Origin: Streptomyces albus subsp. albus | Lineage (GTDB): Bacteria; Actinomycetota; Actinomycetes; Streptomycetales; Streptomycetaceae | Assembly (NCBI RefSeq): GCF_000719865.1 | Contig: NZ_JOID01000006.1 | Coordinates: 124,001 to 188,000, forward strand | Direction of reading: 5' to 3' | Length of the DNA: 64,000 nucleotides | In this document: piece after piece, positions 17,301 through 25,966 of the stretch | How the letters are laid out: each line of letters starts with the position of its first letter | Numbering within the stretch: position 1 is the stretch's first letter | The notes under the pieces: model-generated | Told to the model about the DNA's origin: nothing | Databases searched by the model: none | The model's input: the letters and a program-made list of their open reading frames with translations, nothing else | Translations under genes and position numbers: made by a program

Positions 17301-18818
17301 CGCCGGGGAAGGGCCGACCTGGCACTGAGCCTCTTGGGCGACGAGGACGGTGACGGAGGCGCTGACGTCGCGGGGATGGGGCGGCGGGACGCCGACAGGC
17401 TGCGCCTGGCGCTGGTCCGGACCCTCGCGGAGGAAGGCCACCCGGACGAAGCGGTGCGCTGCGCGGACGGGCTCACCAGGCCCCGGGACGTCGCCGCGGC
17501 GCTGAGCGCGGTCGCCGGGCCCTTTTTCGGCACGGACCGCCGGCGCGCGACGGAACTGCTCGACGCGGCGGCCGAGGCGCTGTACGGGCCGGCCGCCGGT
17601 ACCGGCCTGGACGACGCGGTGCTCGTCCGGCTCGCCGAGGCACTCGCGGCCCTGGGCGAGGACGAGCGGGCCGGACGCTCGGCCCGGGCGATGAGAGAAC
17701 CGGCCCTGCGCTGGTGGGCCCTGGCCGAGACCGCGGTGCGGGGCGCCACCGACGGCCCCGCGGCCCTCAGGTCGCTGAAGGACGCGCTGGAGTCCGCGGG
17801 GAAGACCTCCGGCACCGGGGACGGCCCCCCGGCAGGCCATGCGCGGATCGCCGTGGCGGTGGCACTGGCGCGGCTCGGAGCCGGCGCGGAGGCGAGCGAG
17901 CTGGCCGAGGCCCTCACCGGCGACCAGCGGGCCGCGTATGCCGCGCTGCTCTCCGCGGTCCTGTGGGACCACGACCGCGCGGCCGCCGACTCCCTGGCCG
18001 CGTCGGTGGAGAGCCGTTACGCGGAGCAGCGGCCCCCGGAGGACGGCGATCCGGACCACGCGGTCCGCACGCTGCCGTTCCTGCTGGCGGCGCTCGGAAC
18101 CCGCTCACCGTCCCGGGCGCGGCGCATGGCGGGCCACCTGGAACGGGCCGTCGAAGCCGCGTCACCGGCCGAACTGCACTACAACACATTGGAGTTGCAG
18201 GCGGTGCTGCCTCTGCTGCCGGAGGGGCGGCGGGGGGAATTCCGCGAACTGTTCGGCCCCCCGGACCCACGCAGCGAGCTCTGGCCGGATCCCGACGACC
18301 ACGGCTCCGCAGCACTGCTGCGGGCGGCCGAGGGCGACTTCACGGGCGCGGAGGAACTGGCCCGGGAGCTCTTCGACGCGTGGGAGCGCGGCGCAACTCT
18401 GACCGAACTCGCGGCGCTGCTGATGGGATCGGCCGGACCGGTCCTCGCGATCCCGGGCGACCACGCGCCGGCCGGGCAGGCGGCGTGGATCGCGCGCCGT
18501 TCGATCAGCGCGGCCGGTCTGCCCGCCGGGGGTCGTACGCCCGAACGCACCGCCCGCGCAAAGCGGTTGCTGGGCGAGGTGCTGGCGGGGGAGGGCTGGT
18601 ACCACGCGCTGCCGCCGCTCGCCGAACTGGAACCGGACGCGGTGCGCGGAGTGGCGGACCTGGTCTTCGCCCGCTCCGGCCCGGGGGACCCGTCCGACGG
18701 GCCCGGCGGGGGGTCCGGTGCGGAGCGCGCTCCCGAGCCGCCCGGAGCCGTGGCATCGGCGGGAGCGCGAGCGGGGGGCAGCGGGTCCGCGGAGCGTGCT
18801 GACGACGGCACCTCATAG
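14367..18818 (+). CDS. Trypsin-like protease fused to a STAND/NACHT-type ATPase with helical repeats
   Basis: This 1483-aa fusion starts with a trypsin-fold domain (residues about 5-215) with catalytic H41 (TAAHVV), D75 (GVDAAVL) and S178 (GMSGAVV), and no signal peptide, so it acts inside the cell. Residues about 265-520 form a P-loop ATPase: Walker A APPWAGKTAL (Lys296), Walker B LLLVVDGLDED (Asp383) and a sensor-like VLVTSRPNPG. The remaining roughly 950 residues are Ala/Arg/Glu-rich, with alternating A-L-x-x-V-A-x-x-L patterns like TPR or other helical repeats, as in sensor arms of STAND immune proteins. GTG 14367 is used; the small trypco2-like gene precedes it. An ATPase-gated protease triggered by a ligand on the repeats is the likely mechanism, by analogy with STAND defence proteins. 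No target is known. Confidence 0.85.
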   Translation: MDTEPSHATRVAEIIATRPGGGTRRGSGLLVRPGRVLTAAHVVADAARVRVRFDADRPGERTLDAEVTWCHDGVDAAVLSVDPGAAAGGEQAPWLPPFGRIGERDAVLRCGAVGFPLFKLRRDADGSSYRDTAHAVATCAVLSNRREGTLDLSTDPPAGPAPSADPAGPAPSPWSGMSGAVVLSRGHIIGVIAEHHRTDGPGRLAASRVDRWAERLTDAELRVLEACLDTRLDPAGLPDVLPPAESALAESVYRAQLRDIAPERLEGREEELAELVAFCGGGEPYRWLQAPPWAGKTALAAWFALHPPRGVVPVWFFITARFAGQSDSGAFTEALVHQLAAIAGRAPSAHALPMARDGERRLLLEEAARRVARDGGTLLLVVDGLDEDQAARPGGTGPSIASLLPPRLPPQVRVLVTSRPNPGLPHDVSGGHPLRDPAVVTPLRTAEAARHTADEARWDLSHALYGEDELGRELVGLFTAARASLTPRDLHELTGRPYLHLRKWLGSAFGRLLRVRDYADALNSGGSADRAAPRDDPDATRGHLFAHETLYTAALGELGGDIERYRERLHRWAAGYAERGWPRDTPPYLLRPYGRLVTGLGDAVRAARLAAEVRRHDRLREATGSDAAALAEIDAAIRLLRDTAPDDLAHLAPLAAARDLLSHRNRALPPELPPAVAESGDPVRAEGLARSVYDRFERAMALVGVARVLARRGDRERAVGLVREAEDLAVHLPVDGSPPDGDLSPLHRGAAVVLAACGRADEALALVERLKDVDREPVYGDGPGGPGEAPAIVAVIETVEMSVEAAEALAEVAAVLRAHDEPTAARLLDEAEAAVDGRGSPVDRIRILAAVARACAGHDEGRRSRLHDRVEAEAEAALRSAWPPAAVLPAVAELRDARPERAARLARNVARRVGSYEPEPEPDPFTASVDRSTWTDAVVALALGGLPEEAAGFAARFPAEGSSWAAWRASEAIASAWVRRGRADLALSLLGDEDGDGGADVAGMGRRDADRLRLALVRTLAEEGHPDEAVRCADGLTRPRDVAAALSAVAGPFFGTDRRRATELLDAAAEALYGPAAGTGLDDAVLVRLAEALAALGEDERAGRSARAMREPALRWWALAETAVRGATDGPAALRSLKDALESAGKTSGTGDGPPAGHARIAVAVALARLGAGAEASELAEALTGDQRAAYAALLSAVLWDHDRAAADSLAASVESRYAEQRPPEDGDPDHAVRTLPFLLAALGTRSPSRARRMAGHLERAVEAASPAELHYNTLELQAVLPLLPEGRRGEFRELFGPPDPRSELWPDPDDHGSAALLRAAEGDFTGAEELARELFDAWERGATLTELAALLMGSAGPVLAIPGDHAPAGQAAWIARRSISAAGLPAGGRTPERTARAKRLLGEVLAGEGWYHALPPLAELEPDAVRGVADLVFARSGPGDPSDGPGGGSGAERAPEPPGAVASAGARAGGSGSAERADDGTS

Positions 18819-18876
18819 TCCCGCTTCCGCGCCGCCTGACGGACCCGTGGCCAAAGGGCGCGGGGGCCGCTCCCGC

Positions 18877-19629
18877 TCAGAGCCGCAGGACCGCCGGGTC
18901 CCTCAGCACACGCGGATCGGTGAAGTCCGTGTTGTCGATGACCACGTCCGTCCCGGGGAGGGGATCGGCCTCCCGGAGGTAGAGCCGGTGCGCCGCCAGA
19001 TAGCGGTCGCGGTGGATCGATTCGGCGTCCGTGCCGGCCCAGTCCTGGTCGCGCTCGGCGCCCCGGCGGACGGAGACCTCCGGGTCCACGTGGAGCCAGA
19101 TCCGGAAGTCCCAGTAGGCGTTGATCTCCGGGCGGAAGGCGAAGACACCGTCCACGATCAGCACCGTGTCGGAAGTGAGCGGCGTGGACTGGCCGGAGTG
19201 GTCCCGCTGGCTGAGCGGGTCGATGGAGCAGAGCACGGCGGAGGTCTCGTCCGGCCTGCGGCAGCGGCCGAGCAGCAGCCGTTCGACCGCCTCGTAGTCG
19301 TACGCGTTGCGGTAGTAGCCCTCGCCGGACTCCCGGTCGTACAGGTGCCGGTCGTGCCACGGCTTCTTGAAGTCGTCGAGCGTCGCGCGGAGGACGGGGC
19401 GCCCGGCGGCGGCGACGCGCTGGGCCAGTTCGTGCCCGAAACTGGTCTTGCCGGCGGCGGTGAAGCCGTCGATTCCCACGAGAAGGCGCCCGGCGCCCAG
19501 TCCCGCGACGCGCCGCGCGAGGAGCGCGATCAGGGCGTTCCGCTGCGGCGATGCGGTGGGTGGGGCCGGTTGGCGCCACGTCGAGACCGAGTGCCGCACG
19601 TCCGCGTGTCCCGGGGGTCGCAGTTCCAT
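18877..19629 (-). CDS. Uridine-kinase-like P-loop kinase
   Basis: This 250-aa protein has Walker A GIDGFTAAGKTSFG (Lys61) and the uridine/pantothenate-kinase features TLDDFKKPWHDR, YDYEAVERLLL and a Walker-B-like VLIVDGVFAFRPEI. It should phosphorylate a nucleoside or a related small molecule with ATP in the cytoplasm; the exact substrate is not readable. The ATG at 19627-19629 starts the protein with about 28 residues before the fold. It is convergent with the trypsin-STAND gene, with 58 bases between their stops, and appears to be an independent unit. Confidence 0.85.
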   Translation of the reverse strand: MELRPPGHADVRHSVSTWRQPAPPTASPQRNALIALLARRVAGLGAGRLLVGIDGFTAAGKTSFGHELAQRVAAAGRPVLRATLDDFKKPWHDRHLYDRESGEGYYRNAYDYEAVERLLLGRCRRPDETSAVLCSIDPLSQRDHSGQSTPLTSDTVLIVDGVFAFRPEINAYWDFRIWLHVDPEVSVRRGAERDQDWAGTDAESIHRDRYLAAHRLYLREADPLPGTDVVIDNTDFTDPRVLRDPAVLRL

Positions 19630-20159
19630 GAGGTGAATCTATCGAGTGAATGGGCAAGTTGTGTTGACGGGGTGAAGATCGTCGCTGAACGGTCGAAGCG
19701 GGCGGCGGCTCGTGGCCCCCGCACGGGGCGCACCGGCGAGGCCGCACCCCACGCGTCACGCCGCGCGCCCCGCCGCGCCCTCGCCCGGCGCCGGGTGCGC
19801 CCTCGCCCGGCGGCCTGCCGCGCCCTCAACCGAAGGCGCCGCGGCCTCAATCGGAGCCGGGGCGGGCACAACCGGAGCCGGCGCGGGCACAACCGGAGCC
19901 GGCGCGGCCTCAGCCGGAGGCGCCGGCGCGGCCTCACCCAGCGGCCGACGCGCCCCGCAATCCGAGCCCGGCGCGGCCTCAACCGGCGGCCGGGGCATGC
20001 CCGCCCGGCACCGTGCTCCGCGGCGGCCGCGCCACCGCTGCCGTCGAGTCCCGCCGTGCCCGCTCTCCGGCCGTGCCCCGCGCCGGCAGCGTCACCGCTG
20101 CCGCCGGGTCCCGCTCTCCGGCCGTGCCGCTCTCCCGCCCCGGCTCCCCGGCCGCCGCG
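19630..20159. repeat. Low-complexity GC-rich interval with 21-bp direct repeats
   Basis: This 530-base interval between the kinase and the amidohydrolase pseudogene is dominated by variations of 'cctcaaccggagcc-ggcg'. A 19-base core (gcgggcacaaccggagccg) occurs at 19862 and again at 19883, a period of 21. Open frames here encode only Pro/Ala/Arg strings, including a minus-strand 80-codon frame with a (VVPAPAP) repeat. That frame could be a low-complexity tail or a real small product, but nothing supports function. Confidence 0.6.
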
Positions 20160-21987
20160 TCACCACTCCGGGCCGGCGTCACAGCAGCCGTCCCGGCGCA
20201 TCTGCCGCCCGACCGGGCTCCAGTCGGTCGTCGCCGTCCCGGCGGCCGTTCCGCTCCGTTCCGCGGCGGACGGCCGATCCGCTTCGCCGGACACCGCGAA
20301 CCTCTCCACCAAATCCGCCTGTTCGTACGGCACCCCGCCCCGCACCACCGACACCGTCCGCACCAGCGTGTCGAAGTCCGTGAACGGATCACCGTCGACG
20401 CCGGTCATGTCCGCCGGCTTGCCCGGCTCCAGCGTGCCCAGATCGCGCTCCGCGCCGAACACCCGCGCGGGCAGCGCGGTCGCCGTCCGCAGCGTCCGCG
20501 CCGCCGACAGCCCGCTGCGGCGCAGGGCGCGCGGCGCCAGATGCAGATGGAGGCCCACCGGCATCAGCGGGGCGTCCGTGCCGAGGGCGACCAGCCCGCC
20601 CGCCGACAGGACCCGCCGGTACGCCTCCATCTCCCGTTCCACCGCGGTCAGTTGCGCGGGGGACGGCGGATGGCCCTGCTCCGTCACGACAGCCACGTCC
20701 CACGGCGGCATCAGCGCCGTCACCCGCGGATCGCGCGCCAGCCCCGGGTCGGCGCCGAGCAGCCACAGGGCGCTGAACGGCGTCGCGATCAGATGGAAGT
20801 CCCCGCCCGCCGAGTAGATCTCGGTCACGTCGGCGTACGCGTGCCCATTCGCCGTCGTCGCGCGTCCGTACTCCAGCCGCTGCGTGGCCTGCAGATGGGT
20901 CGTCATGTCCTGGCCGAGCTGGATGCCCGGGGTCAGCAGATGGCTGCCGCTGCGCACCCCCAGCCGGTCGTGCGCGAAGCGCGCGGCCTCCTCCATCACC
21001 CAGCCCGGCGCTCGCGCATATGTCTTCACGAAGTCCCAGTCGAGGGCGGCGGCCCGCTCCAGCGAACGGCGCAGACCGGCGCGCGTCCGGTGGGCGCGGC
21101 CCATGCTGTACGCGACGCGGGGCCCGTCCAGCAGTTCGCCCGTCGTCAGCAGCCGCGGTGCGGCCGGCGCCCCCGCGTTGACGGCCTTGCGCAGCCGCGC
21201 CTGCTCGTGGGCGAAGCCGCCGAGGGAGACCGCGGTGGTGATGCCGTAGGCGAGCTGGGTGACCGTCTGGCGGCCGCCGTAGGTGCTCTGCCAGGGCCGC
21301 GGTCGTCCCATGGGCCGTCGGTGAGCTGCCGCAAGCCGGAACTGTCGGGCCGCAGCAGCCACAGGTGGAAGCCGCCGCCCCGGTACGCGCACACGGCGAG
21401 CAGCTCGCCGTCCGGCGAGAACACGGGGCGGGTGGGCTCCAGGTCGGGCGGGGTGAGGGCGGTGGCGGAGCCGGCGTCCCGTCCTGCGGGGCCTGCTCCG
21501 GCGCCGCGCCCGCTTCCGTCACCGTCGTCTCCCGCCCCGCCCTTGCCGACGGGTACGGACCACAGGACGTTCTGCACCTCGGCGACCATTGCTTGCCGCC
21601 GGGGGAGAGGGTCGCGGCGCCGTTGGTGGCGGCGGTGAGGGACAGCGGCACGCGCCGGGCGGACGGGGACGCCGACGGGGATGCGGCGACGGCCGGAGCG
21701 GCGGGCACGGCGGGCGTGACGCCGGCGACGGCCGCGCCTGCCGCCGCGGTACCGGCGGCGGCCCGGAGGAAGCGCCGGCGGGAAAGCGGTGAGCGCTCCT
21801 CGCCGGCCGCGGAAGGCGGACCACCGGGCGCGCCGGACGCGCAGGGGATGCCGGAAACAGCCGGGACATCGGAAACAGCGGGGAGGTCGGTACCCGAGGC
21901 GGAGCCGGAGCCGGTGCCAGTGCCGGGATGGGCGCCTGTGGGGGCGCCGGTGCTGTCGGCTCGGGCGGAGGATGCGATGGTGTCCAA
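20160..21987 (-). pseudogene. Broken Tat-exported TolB-propeller/amidohydrolase gene
   Basis: Three frames must be joined to read this gene. From TTG 21987 (GGGAGG upstream) runs a leader with a Tat signal, SRRRFLRAAAGTAAAG. After SLTAATNGAATLSPGGKQ, near 21585-21590, the frame shifts by one base and continues VAEVQNVLWSV ... PVFSPDGELLAVCAYR ... LRQLTDGPWDDR, the start of a TolB/WD40-like propeller. Near 21310 the sequence jumps within a few bases to WQSTYGGRQTVTQLAYGITT, the middle of an amidohydrolase domain, which runs to the stop at 20160 (ALGTDAPLMPVGLHLHLA; LEPGKPADM near the end). The rest of the propeller and the N-terminal metal-binding HxH part are missing. The intact family is much longer, so this copy has lost a large internal piece and is not functional as a hydrolase. 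Confidence 0.8.
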
Positions 21988-22393
21988 CGGGCCTCCCGGG
22001 TAAGGCCCGGACGGGATCCGGGCGGAGGAGCGGCAAGGCAGGGCCGAAGACGCCTGCGGCACCTCCGTATCCCGCGGATGAGGGACGAGCGCCTCACCAC
22101 TCTTCCCCGCCCCGGACGAGCTGACGCGCACCGTGCGCACCGTGAGCCACAGCAGGACGGACCGGCCCGTGGCGGAAACCGGCTCGCGTCACCGCCCCGG
22201 TCCGAGCCGTGGTGGAAGGCACTCGGGCAACGGCGGCCCCGGCGCGAGACGAGCCCGTCAGCGCGCCCATCAGCGGCGGGACGACGACCGTGGCACCGGC
22301 TGCGCAGGTCGGTGTCAGTGGTCCCGCATACGTTTGGTGACGCCCGGAACACAGCACTGCCTCAGGCCCGAACGAACCGATGGGAGCGCCGTC

Positions 22394-22759
22394 ATGACCA
22401 CCACCGCCGAGGATGTCCGCCGTATCGCCCTCTCCCTCCCGGAGACGGCGGAAAAGCTGGCGTGGGGCATGCCCACGTTCAGGGTGCGCAACAAGATCTT
22501 CGCGTCCCTCGCGGACGACGACGCCTCGGTGGGCGTGAAGTGCCCGGTCGAGGACCGGGCGGAGCTGATCGCCTCCGAACCGGAGAAGTTCTTCGTCCGG
22601 GAGGGCCACGACGACCACTACGCCTGGCTGCGGGTCCGTCTCGCCGCGCTGGACGACGAGGAGGAACTGCGCGCGATCCTCCTGGACTCCTGGCGCCAGG
22701 CAGCCCCACGCGCCCTCGCCGAGGCCCATCCGGACCTCCGGGATGAGCGCGCGGGCTGA
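22394..22759 (+). CDS. MmcQ/YjbR-like (DUF1801-type fold) protein
   Basis: This 121-aa cytoplasmic protein has the MmcQ/YjbR pattern: an N-terminal helix (VRRIALSLPETAEKLAWGMPTFRV), KIFASLADDDASVGVKCP, an F-V-R-E-G-H-D-D-H-Y-A-W-L-R-V stretch, and a C-terminal helical DSWRQAAPRALAE. The family folds like CyaY and some members bind DNA; the function of this one is unknown. ATG 22394 follows GGGAG. The preceding about 400 bases (21988-22393) hold only open frames without recognisable features. Confidence 0.85.
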   Translation: MTTTAEDVRRIALSLPETAEKLAWGMPTFRVRNKIFASLADDDASVGVKCPVEDRAELIASEPEKFFVREGHDDHYAWLRVRLAALDDEEELRAILLDSWRQAAPRALAEAHPDLRDERAG

Positions 22760-22760
22760 C

Positions 22761-22800
22761 CATCGCCGCATCGCCGCATCGCCGCATCGCCGCATCGCGG
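22761..22800 (+). repeat. Five tandem copies of an 8-bp unit
   Basis: The unit catcgccg is repeated head to tail five times (the last copy is catcgcgg), directly after the stop of the MmcQ-like gene. The copies are contiguous with no spacers. It looks like a slippage-prone intergenic repeat. Confidence 0.95.
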
Positions 22801-22925
22801 CGTTGGCGCGTTGGCGCCCCACCGCGCCATCGCCGCGTGCCGCGACCGTCCGCACCGGGTAGCGCACCATGCCCCGGCCGGACGGGACCCCCTCACCGGA
22901 TCGAATCGACCCGTCCCTCACCGGA

Positions 22926-22987
22926 CCGGACCCTCTGCCCCGCCCTTCCGCAGGCTCTACAACGGAAGGGCGGGGCAGAGGGTCCGG
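22926..22987. terminator. Perfect 25-bp inverted repeat with 12-base loop
   Basis: Arms 22926-22950 and 22963-22987 are exact complements (starting ccggaccctctgcc...), separated by caggctctacaa. It is far longer than needed for termination and lies between convergent genes (MmcQ-like on plus, YiaA-like on minus). It could be a strong bidirectional terminator, or a remnant of a small palindromic mobile repeat. Confidence 0.85.
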
Positions 22988-23158
22988 TGCCTGCGCGATG
23001 GAGCGCCGCGGCCCAGACCGGACGGCCGGGGCGCTCGAAGTCACTCAGCGGGCCGCCCAGCGGCGCATCACGGAGAGCAACGGCGGCAACGGTCCGGTGC
23101 GGTGCAGTGACGGAAGGTACTCGTCCGCCCGTGCCGGTGTCCGGCCTTCCCGCCGCCC

Positions 23159-23449
23159 TCAGAGATTCTTCACCTCGAAGGGATCGTGTTCGGCGAGCAA
23201 CTTGTCCAGCCGAGCCTTGTCGACGCGGCTGGAGACCTCGGTGACCTCCTGCCGGTCCCGTACGCACTTGGCGAGCGTGAAGCTGGAGGTCACCACGAAG
23301 ACGAGCCCGAGGGCGAGAAAGCCCCGCTCCCAGGGGCCGAGCGGCAGCTTGGCGATGCCGAAGGACATCGCCACCAGGGAGATCGCGAACGAGATCGCGG
23401 CCTGCACGAAGAACGCCGTGGTCGTGGGCCGCTCGATGGGAGTGCTCAT
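23159..23449 (-). CDS. YiaA/YiaB-family two-helix inner-membrane protein
   Basis: This 96-aa protein has two predicted membrane helices (FFVQAAISFAISLVAMSFGI and FLALGLVFVVTSSFTLA) joined by the family's KLPLGPWERG turn, then a charged tail CVRDRQEVTEVSSRVDKARL. The tail faces the cytoplasm and resembles the actinobacterial YiaA proteins. I start at the ATG at 23447-23449; a start 17 codons upstream is also open. No function is established for the family. Confidence 0.8.
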   Translation of the reverse strand: MSTPIERPTTTAFFVQAAISFAISLVAMSFGIAKLPLGPWERGFLALGLVFVVTSSFTLAKCVRDRQEVTEVSSRVDKARLDKLLAEHDPFEVKNL

Positions 23450-23641
23450 GCCAGAAGAGTCCCCGCTCCCGGTCCCGGGCACATGAGTAGCCGTACTCAT
23501 CCCGGTGTCCCGGCCCCCCGCCCCGCCCTCCCCGGCCGCTCACTCCCTGCCACCGGAATGGGGTGGGCAAGCACCCCGCGCGGTGCGGTATTGTTTCTCC
23601 TGCGCGGTCGGCGAGGGGGAAACCCCAGGCCGCACGGGCAC

Positions 23642-23715
<74 letters not shown>

Positions 23716-23721
23716 CAGTGT

Positions 23722-23759
23722 GACCAGCGGGCCTGCCGAATACGGCAGGCCCGCTGGTC
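23722..23759. terminator. Perfect 17-bp hairpin after tRNA-Pro
   Basis: Arms 23722-23738 (gaccagcgggcctgccg) and 23743-23759 pair exactly around the tetraloop aata, starting seven bases after the tRNA. It probably terminates the tRNA transcript and perhaps also the integrase mRNA from the other side. Confidence 0.9.
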
Positions 23760-23838
23760 CACGTTCGGGTGACGGTGATGCCCAGGTGATGCCACCGCCC
23801 AGGTCGGCCGGTCACCCGTCAGCGTTCGGCACCGCGGC

Positions 23839-25179
23839 TCACGCGGCCCCGACCGCTCTGGCCGACGCGTGATCGCGGTCGGCGCGCTCCAGTGCGCGGC
23901 TCAGGGCGCGCACCGCGTCCCGGGCGGCGTGGGGCAGCAGGTGGCCGTAGAGGTTGACCGTGGTGGACAGCGTCGAGTGCCGCAGTGTCTTGGAGACCAC
24001 CGCCAGCGGTACACCGGAGCTGATCATGATCGTGGCGGCTGTGTGCCGCAGGTCGTGCACCCCGATCCTGGGCAGACCGATTTCCGCGGCCCGGCGGCGC
24101 AGGGTCACCAGCACCTGCTGGGGACGCAGCGGTGAGCCGTCGGGCCGGCAGAACACCAGCCCCTCCAGCGGGGCCTGCGGCCCCAGCGCCGCGCGGGCGG
24201 TCTCGGCCCGGCGGCCCAGTGCCTGTGCCACCCGCGGAGACAGGCTGACCCAGTTCCGGCTGGCGCGGGTCTTGGGATGGCCGAGGAAGAGGTGGTTGTT
24301 GTCCACGGCGGTCAGGTTCCAGCGCACCAGCAGCACCTTCTCCTGAAGGTGGACCTCGGGCCAGTGCAGGCCCAGAAGCTCTCCGCGCCGCATGCCGGTG
24401 CCCAGCAGCACCTCGAAGGCATCTGCCCACACATCCGCGTACGCGGTGCGGTTGTGCCGCAGGAACGCCGCTGCCTGTGCCGGGCTCCAGCACAGCCGCT
24501 CCGGGGCGGTGGGCCTGCCGAGCACGGCGTGACGGGCGGGGTTGTCGGGGATCAACCGCTGCCGCGCTGCTGCGGACAGGGCGCTGGAGAGCGTCGCCCC
24601 GGCCCGGTAAACGGCCGTCCGCCCCCGTCCGGAGGCCAGTTGACTTCGGTTCCAGGCGGTGATGTGCCGGGCACGCAGGTCGAGCAGCCGCAGGTCGCCG
24701 AGAGCCGGGACCAGATCCCGGTGGACGTGGTCGCGGTAGCGGGCAAAGGTCGTCGGGCGCAAGTCTTCCCGCTTGGAGGCCAGCCACTGCAGCAAATAGC
24801 CCGCCACCGTCAGCTCCTCCTCCCATTCCAGCCCGCGGCGCTCCGCCTCCAGCGCACGGCGCATGGCAGCCTCGGCCTCCGCGCGGGTCGCGAAGCCGCT
24901 ACGGCACCGCCTGCGGCGGCGGCCACCCGGTTCCGGCAGGGATACCGCGAACGCCCACGAGCCGTGCTTGGTCCCCGCACGCAGCCGCGGGCAGCGAGCC
25001 CCCCACTGCCTGCCGTCCGCGTCACGGCACCCACAGCGCCGGTACACCCGGCCGCCCGCAGACCGATACGCCACCGGACTCACCTCCACGGTCGAGGACG
25101 GTTTCTCCCACCATGGCGGCAGCCGCCCTCCCGCGGCAGAGAGCGGATGACGGCGCGTGCAGCGCGAACACCGCGCCAT
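23839..25179 (-). CDS. Tyrosine site-specific integrase
   Basis: This protein of about 446 aa is a phage/ICE-type tyrosine recombinase. The catalytic set is visible: Arg in GTGMRRGELLGLHW, H-x-x-R in GVHDLRHTAATIM, His in TLRHSTLSTTV and the nucleophilic Tyr in NLYGHLLPHA. A core-binding SAM-like domain precedes (TVAGYLLQWLASKREDLRPT). The N-terminus has a Cys-containing AP2/Arm-like stretch (YRRCGCRDADG) that may bind arm-type att sites. I use the ATG at 25177-25179, where the Cys-rich MARCSRCTRR begins; a longer frame opens 40 codons upstream. It faces the tRNA-Pro gene about 120 bases away. No excisionase gene is recognisable beside it. Confidence 0.9.
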   Translation of the reverse strand: MARCSRCTRRHPLSAAGGRLPPWWEKPSSTVEVSPVAYRSAGGRVYRRCGCRDADGRQWGARCPRLRAGTKHGSWAFAVSLPEPGGRRRRRCRSGFATRAEAEAAMRRALEAERRGLEWEEELTVAGYLLQWLASKREDLRPTTFARYRDHVHRDLVPALGDLRLLDLRARHITAWNRSQLASGRGRTAVYRAGATLSSALSAAARQRLIPDNPARHAVLGRPTAPERLCWSPAQAAAFLRHNRTAYADVWADAFEVLLGTGMRRGELLGLHWPEVHLQEKVLLVRWNLTAVDNNHLFLGHPKTRASRNWVSLSPRVAQALGRRAETARAALGPQAPLEGLVFCRPDGSPLRPQQVLVTLRRRAAEIGLPRIGVHDLRHTAATIMISSGVPLAVVSKTLRHSTLSTTVNLYGHLLPHAARDAVRALSRALERADRDHASARAVGAA

Positions 25180-25966
25180 CACCCGGCCCTGCCCACTGGC
25201 ACCACCAGGGCCAACCCCTTGACAGACGTGAAGGGATGCGCCGCTGCCCACTGCTCGATGTGTCCGGGTGCGGCAGCCTGACAGCAGGGGCTTACGCACA
25301 CTGCTACTGCCGCGCGCCAGGTTCCTCGTCTCTCAGCGGGCTGATCGACAGGCGTCTCCTCGGGGACATCATCGGGCCACGAAAACGCTGGTCAGACCGT
25401 TGGGGCCAGGGTCGTGGCCGCGCCGCCGCCGACCTCGGGCTCGTTTGGCGGTCAGGGCTGGTGCATCACGACGCGGACGGAAAGGGCTTGCCGCGACGGG
25501 CGTGGCGATGGCAGTCTCCCGGGCATGATCAAGAGAATCGAGTCCTCCGTCCGCCGGTGAGCGCGACACCCGGGACCAGCTTCCCGGATCCAGGACCATG
25601 CTGTTCGAGCACGCCCTCCGGCTGCCCCAACTGACGTCCGAAGCCCCGCTGTCACATGATGGCGAGCCGTACCCTGACGAGGAGCGCCGCCGCCGCGGGC
25701 CGCGACCAGAAGAGCCACGTGCTCGTGAGCAGCCTGTGGAACTCGCGCGTGAGCTTGCGGCAGGCGGCTTCCTCGCCCGGCCGTGAGGTGCGCATTCAGT
25801 TGGTCCGGAGCGGCCGATCGAACGGTGGTTCGGGCGAACGCACTGCTGCGTGGTGATCAGCGGAGGCCTTTTGGCGGATACGCAGCCGGATATCCGGCGT
25901 CAGCCATGGGTGCGACCGCGCCCGGCCGGTTGCCGGCGCCGCCGTCCCTGGCACGAGTGAGCAGCT
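25180..25966. other. Gene-poor interval upstream of the integrase
   Basis: About 790 bases with short overlapping frames on both strands, none with a recognisable domain or convincing start. In integrating elements this position often encodes a small excisionase, but I see no helix-turn-helix signature. The sequence seems to be degenerate. Confidence 0.45.

Noticed and set aside
14217..18059. Very long minus-strand open frame (about 1280 codons) opposite the trypsin-STAND gene
   Set aside because: It is Arg/Gly/Pro-rich without any motif and arises from the GC-biased third positions of the plus-strand gene.
22761..22800. Short regular repeats as a CRISPR array (also 39523-39585)
   Set aside because: The copies are directly adjacent with no spacers and no cas genes are present; they are simple tandem repeats.
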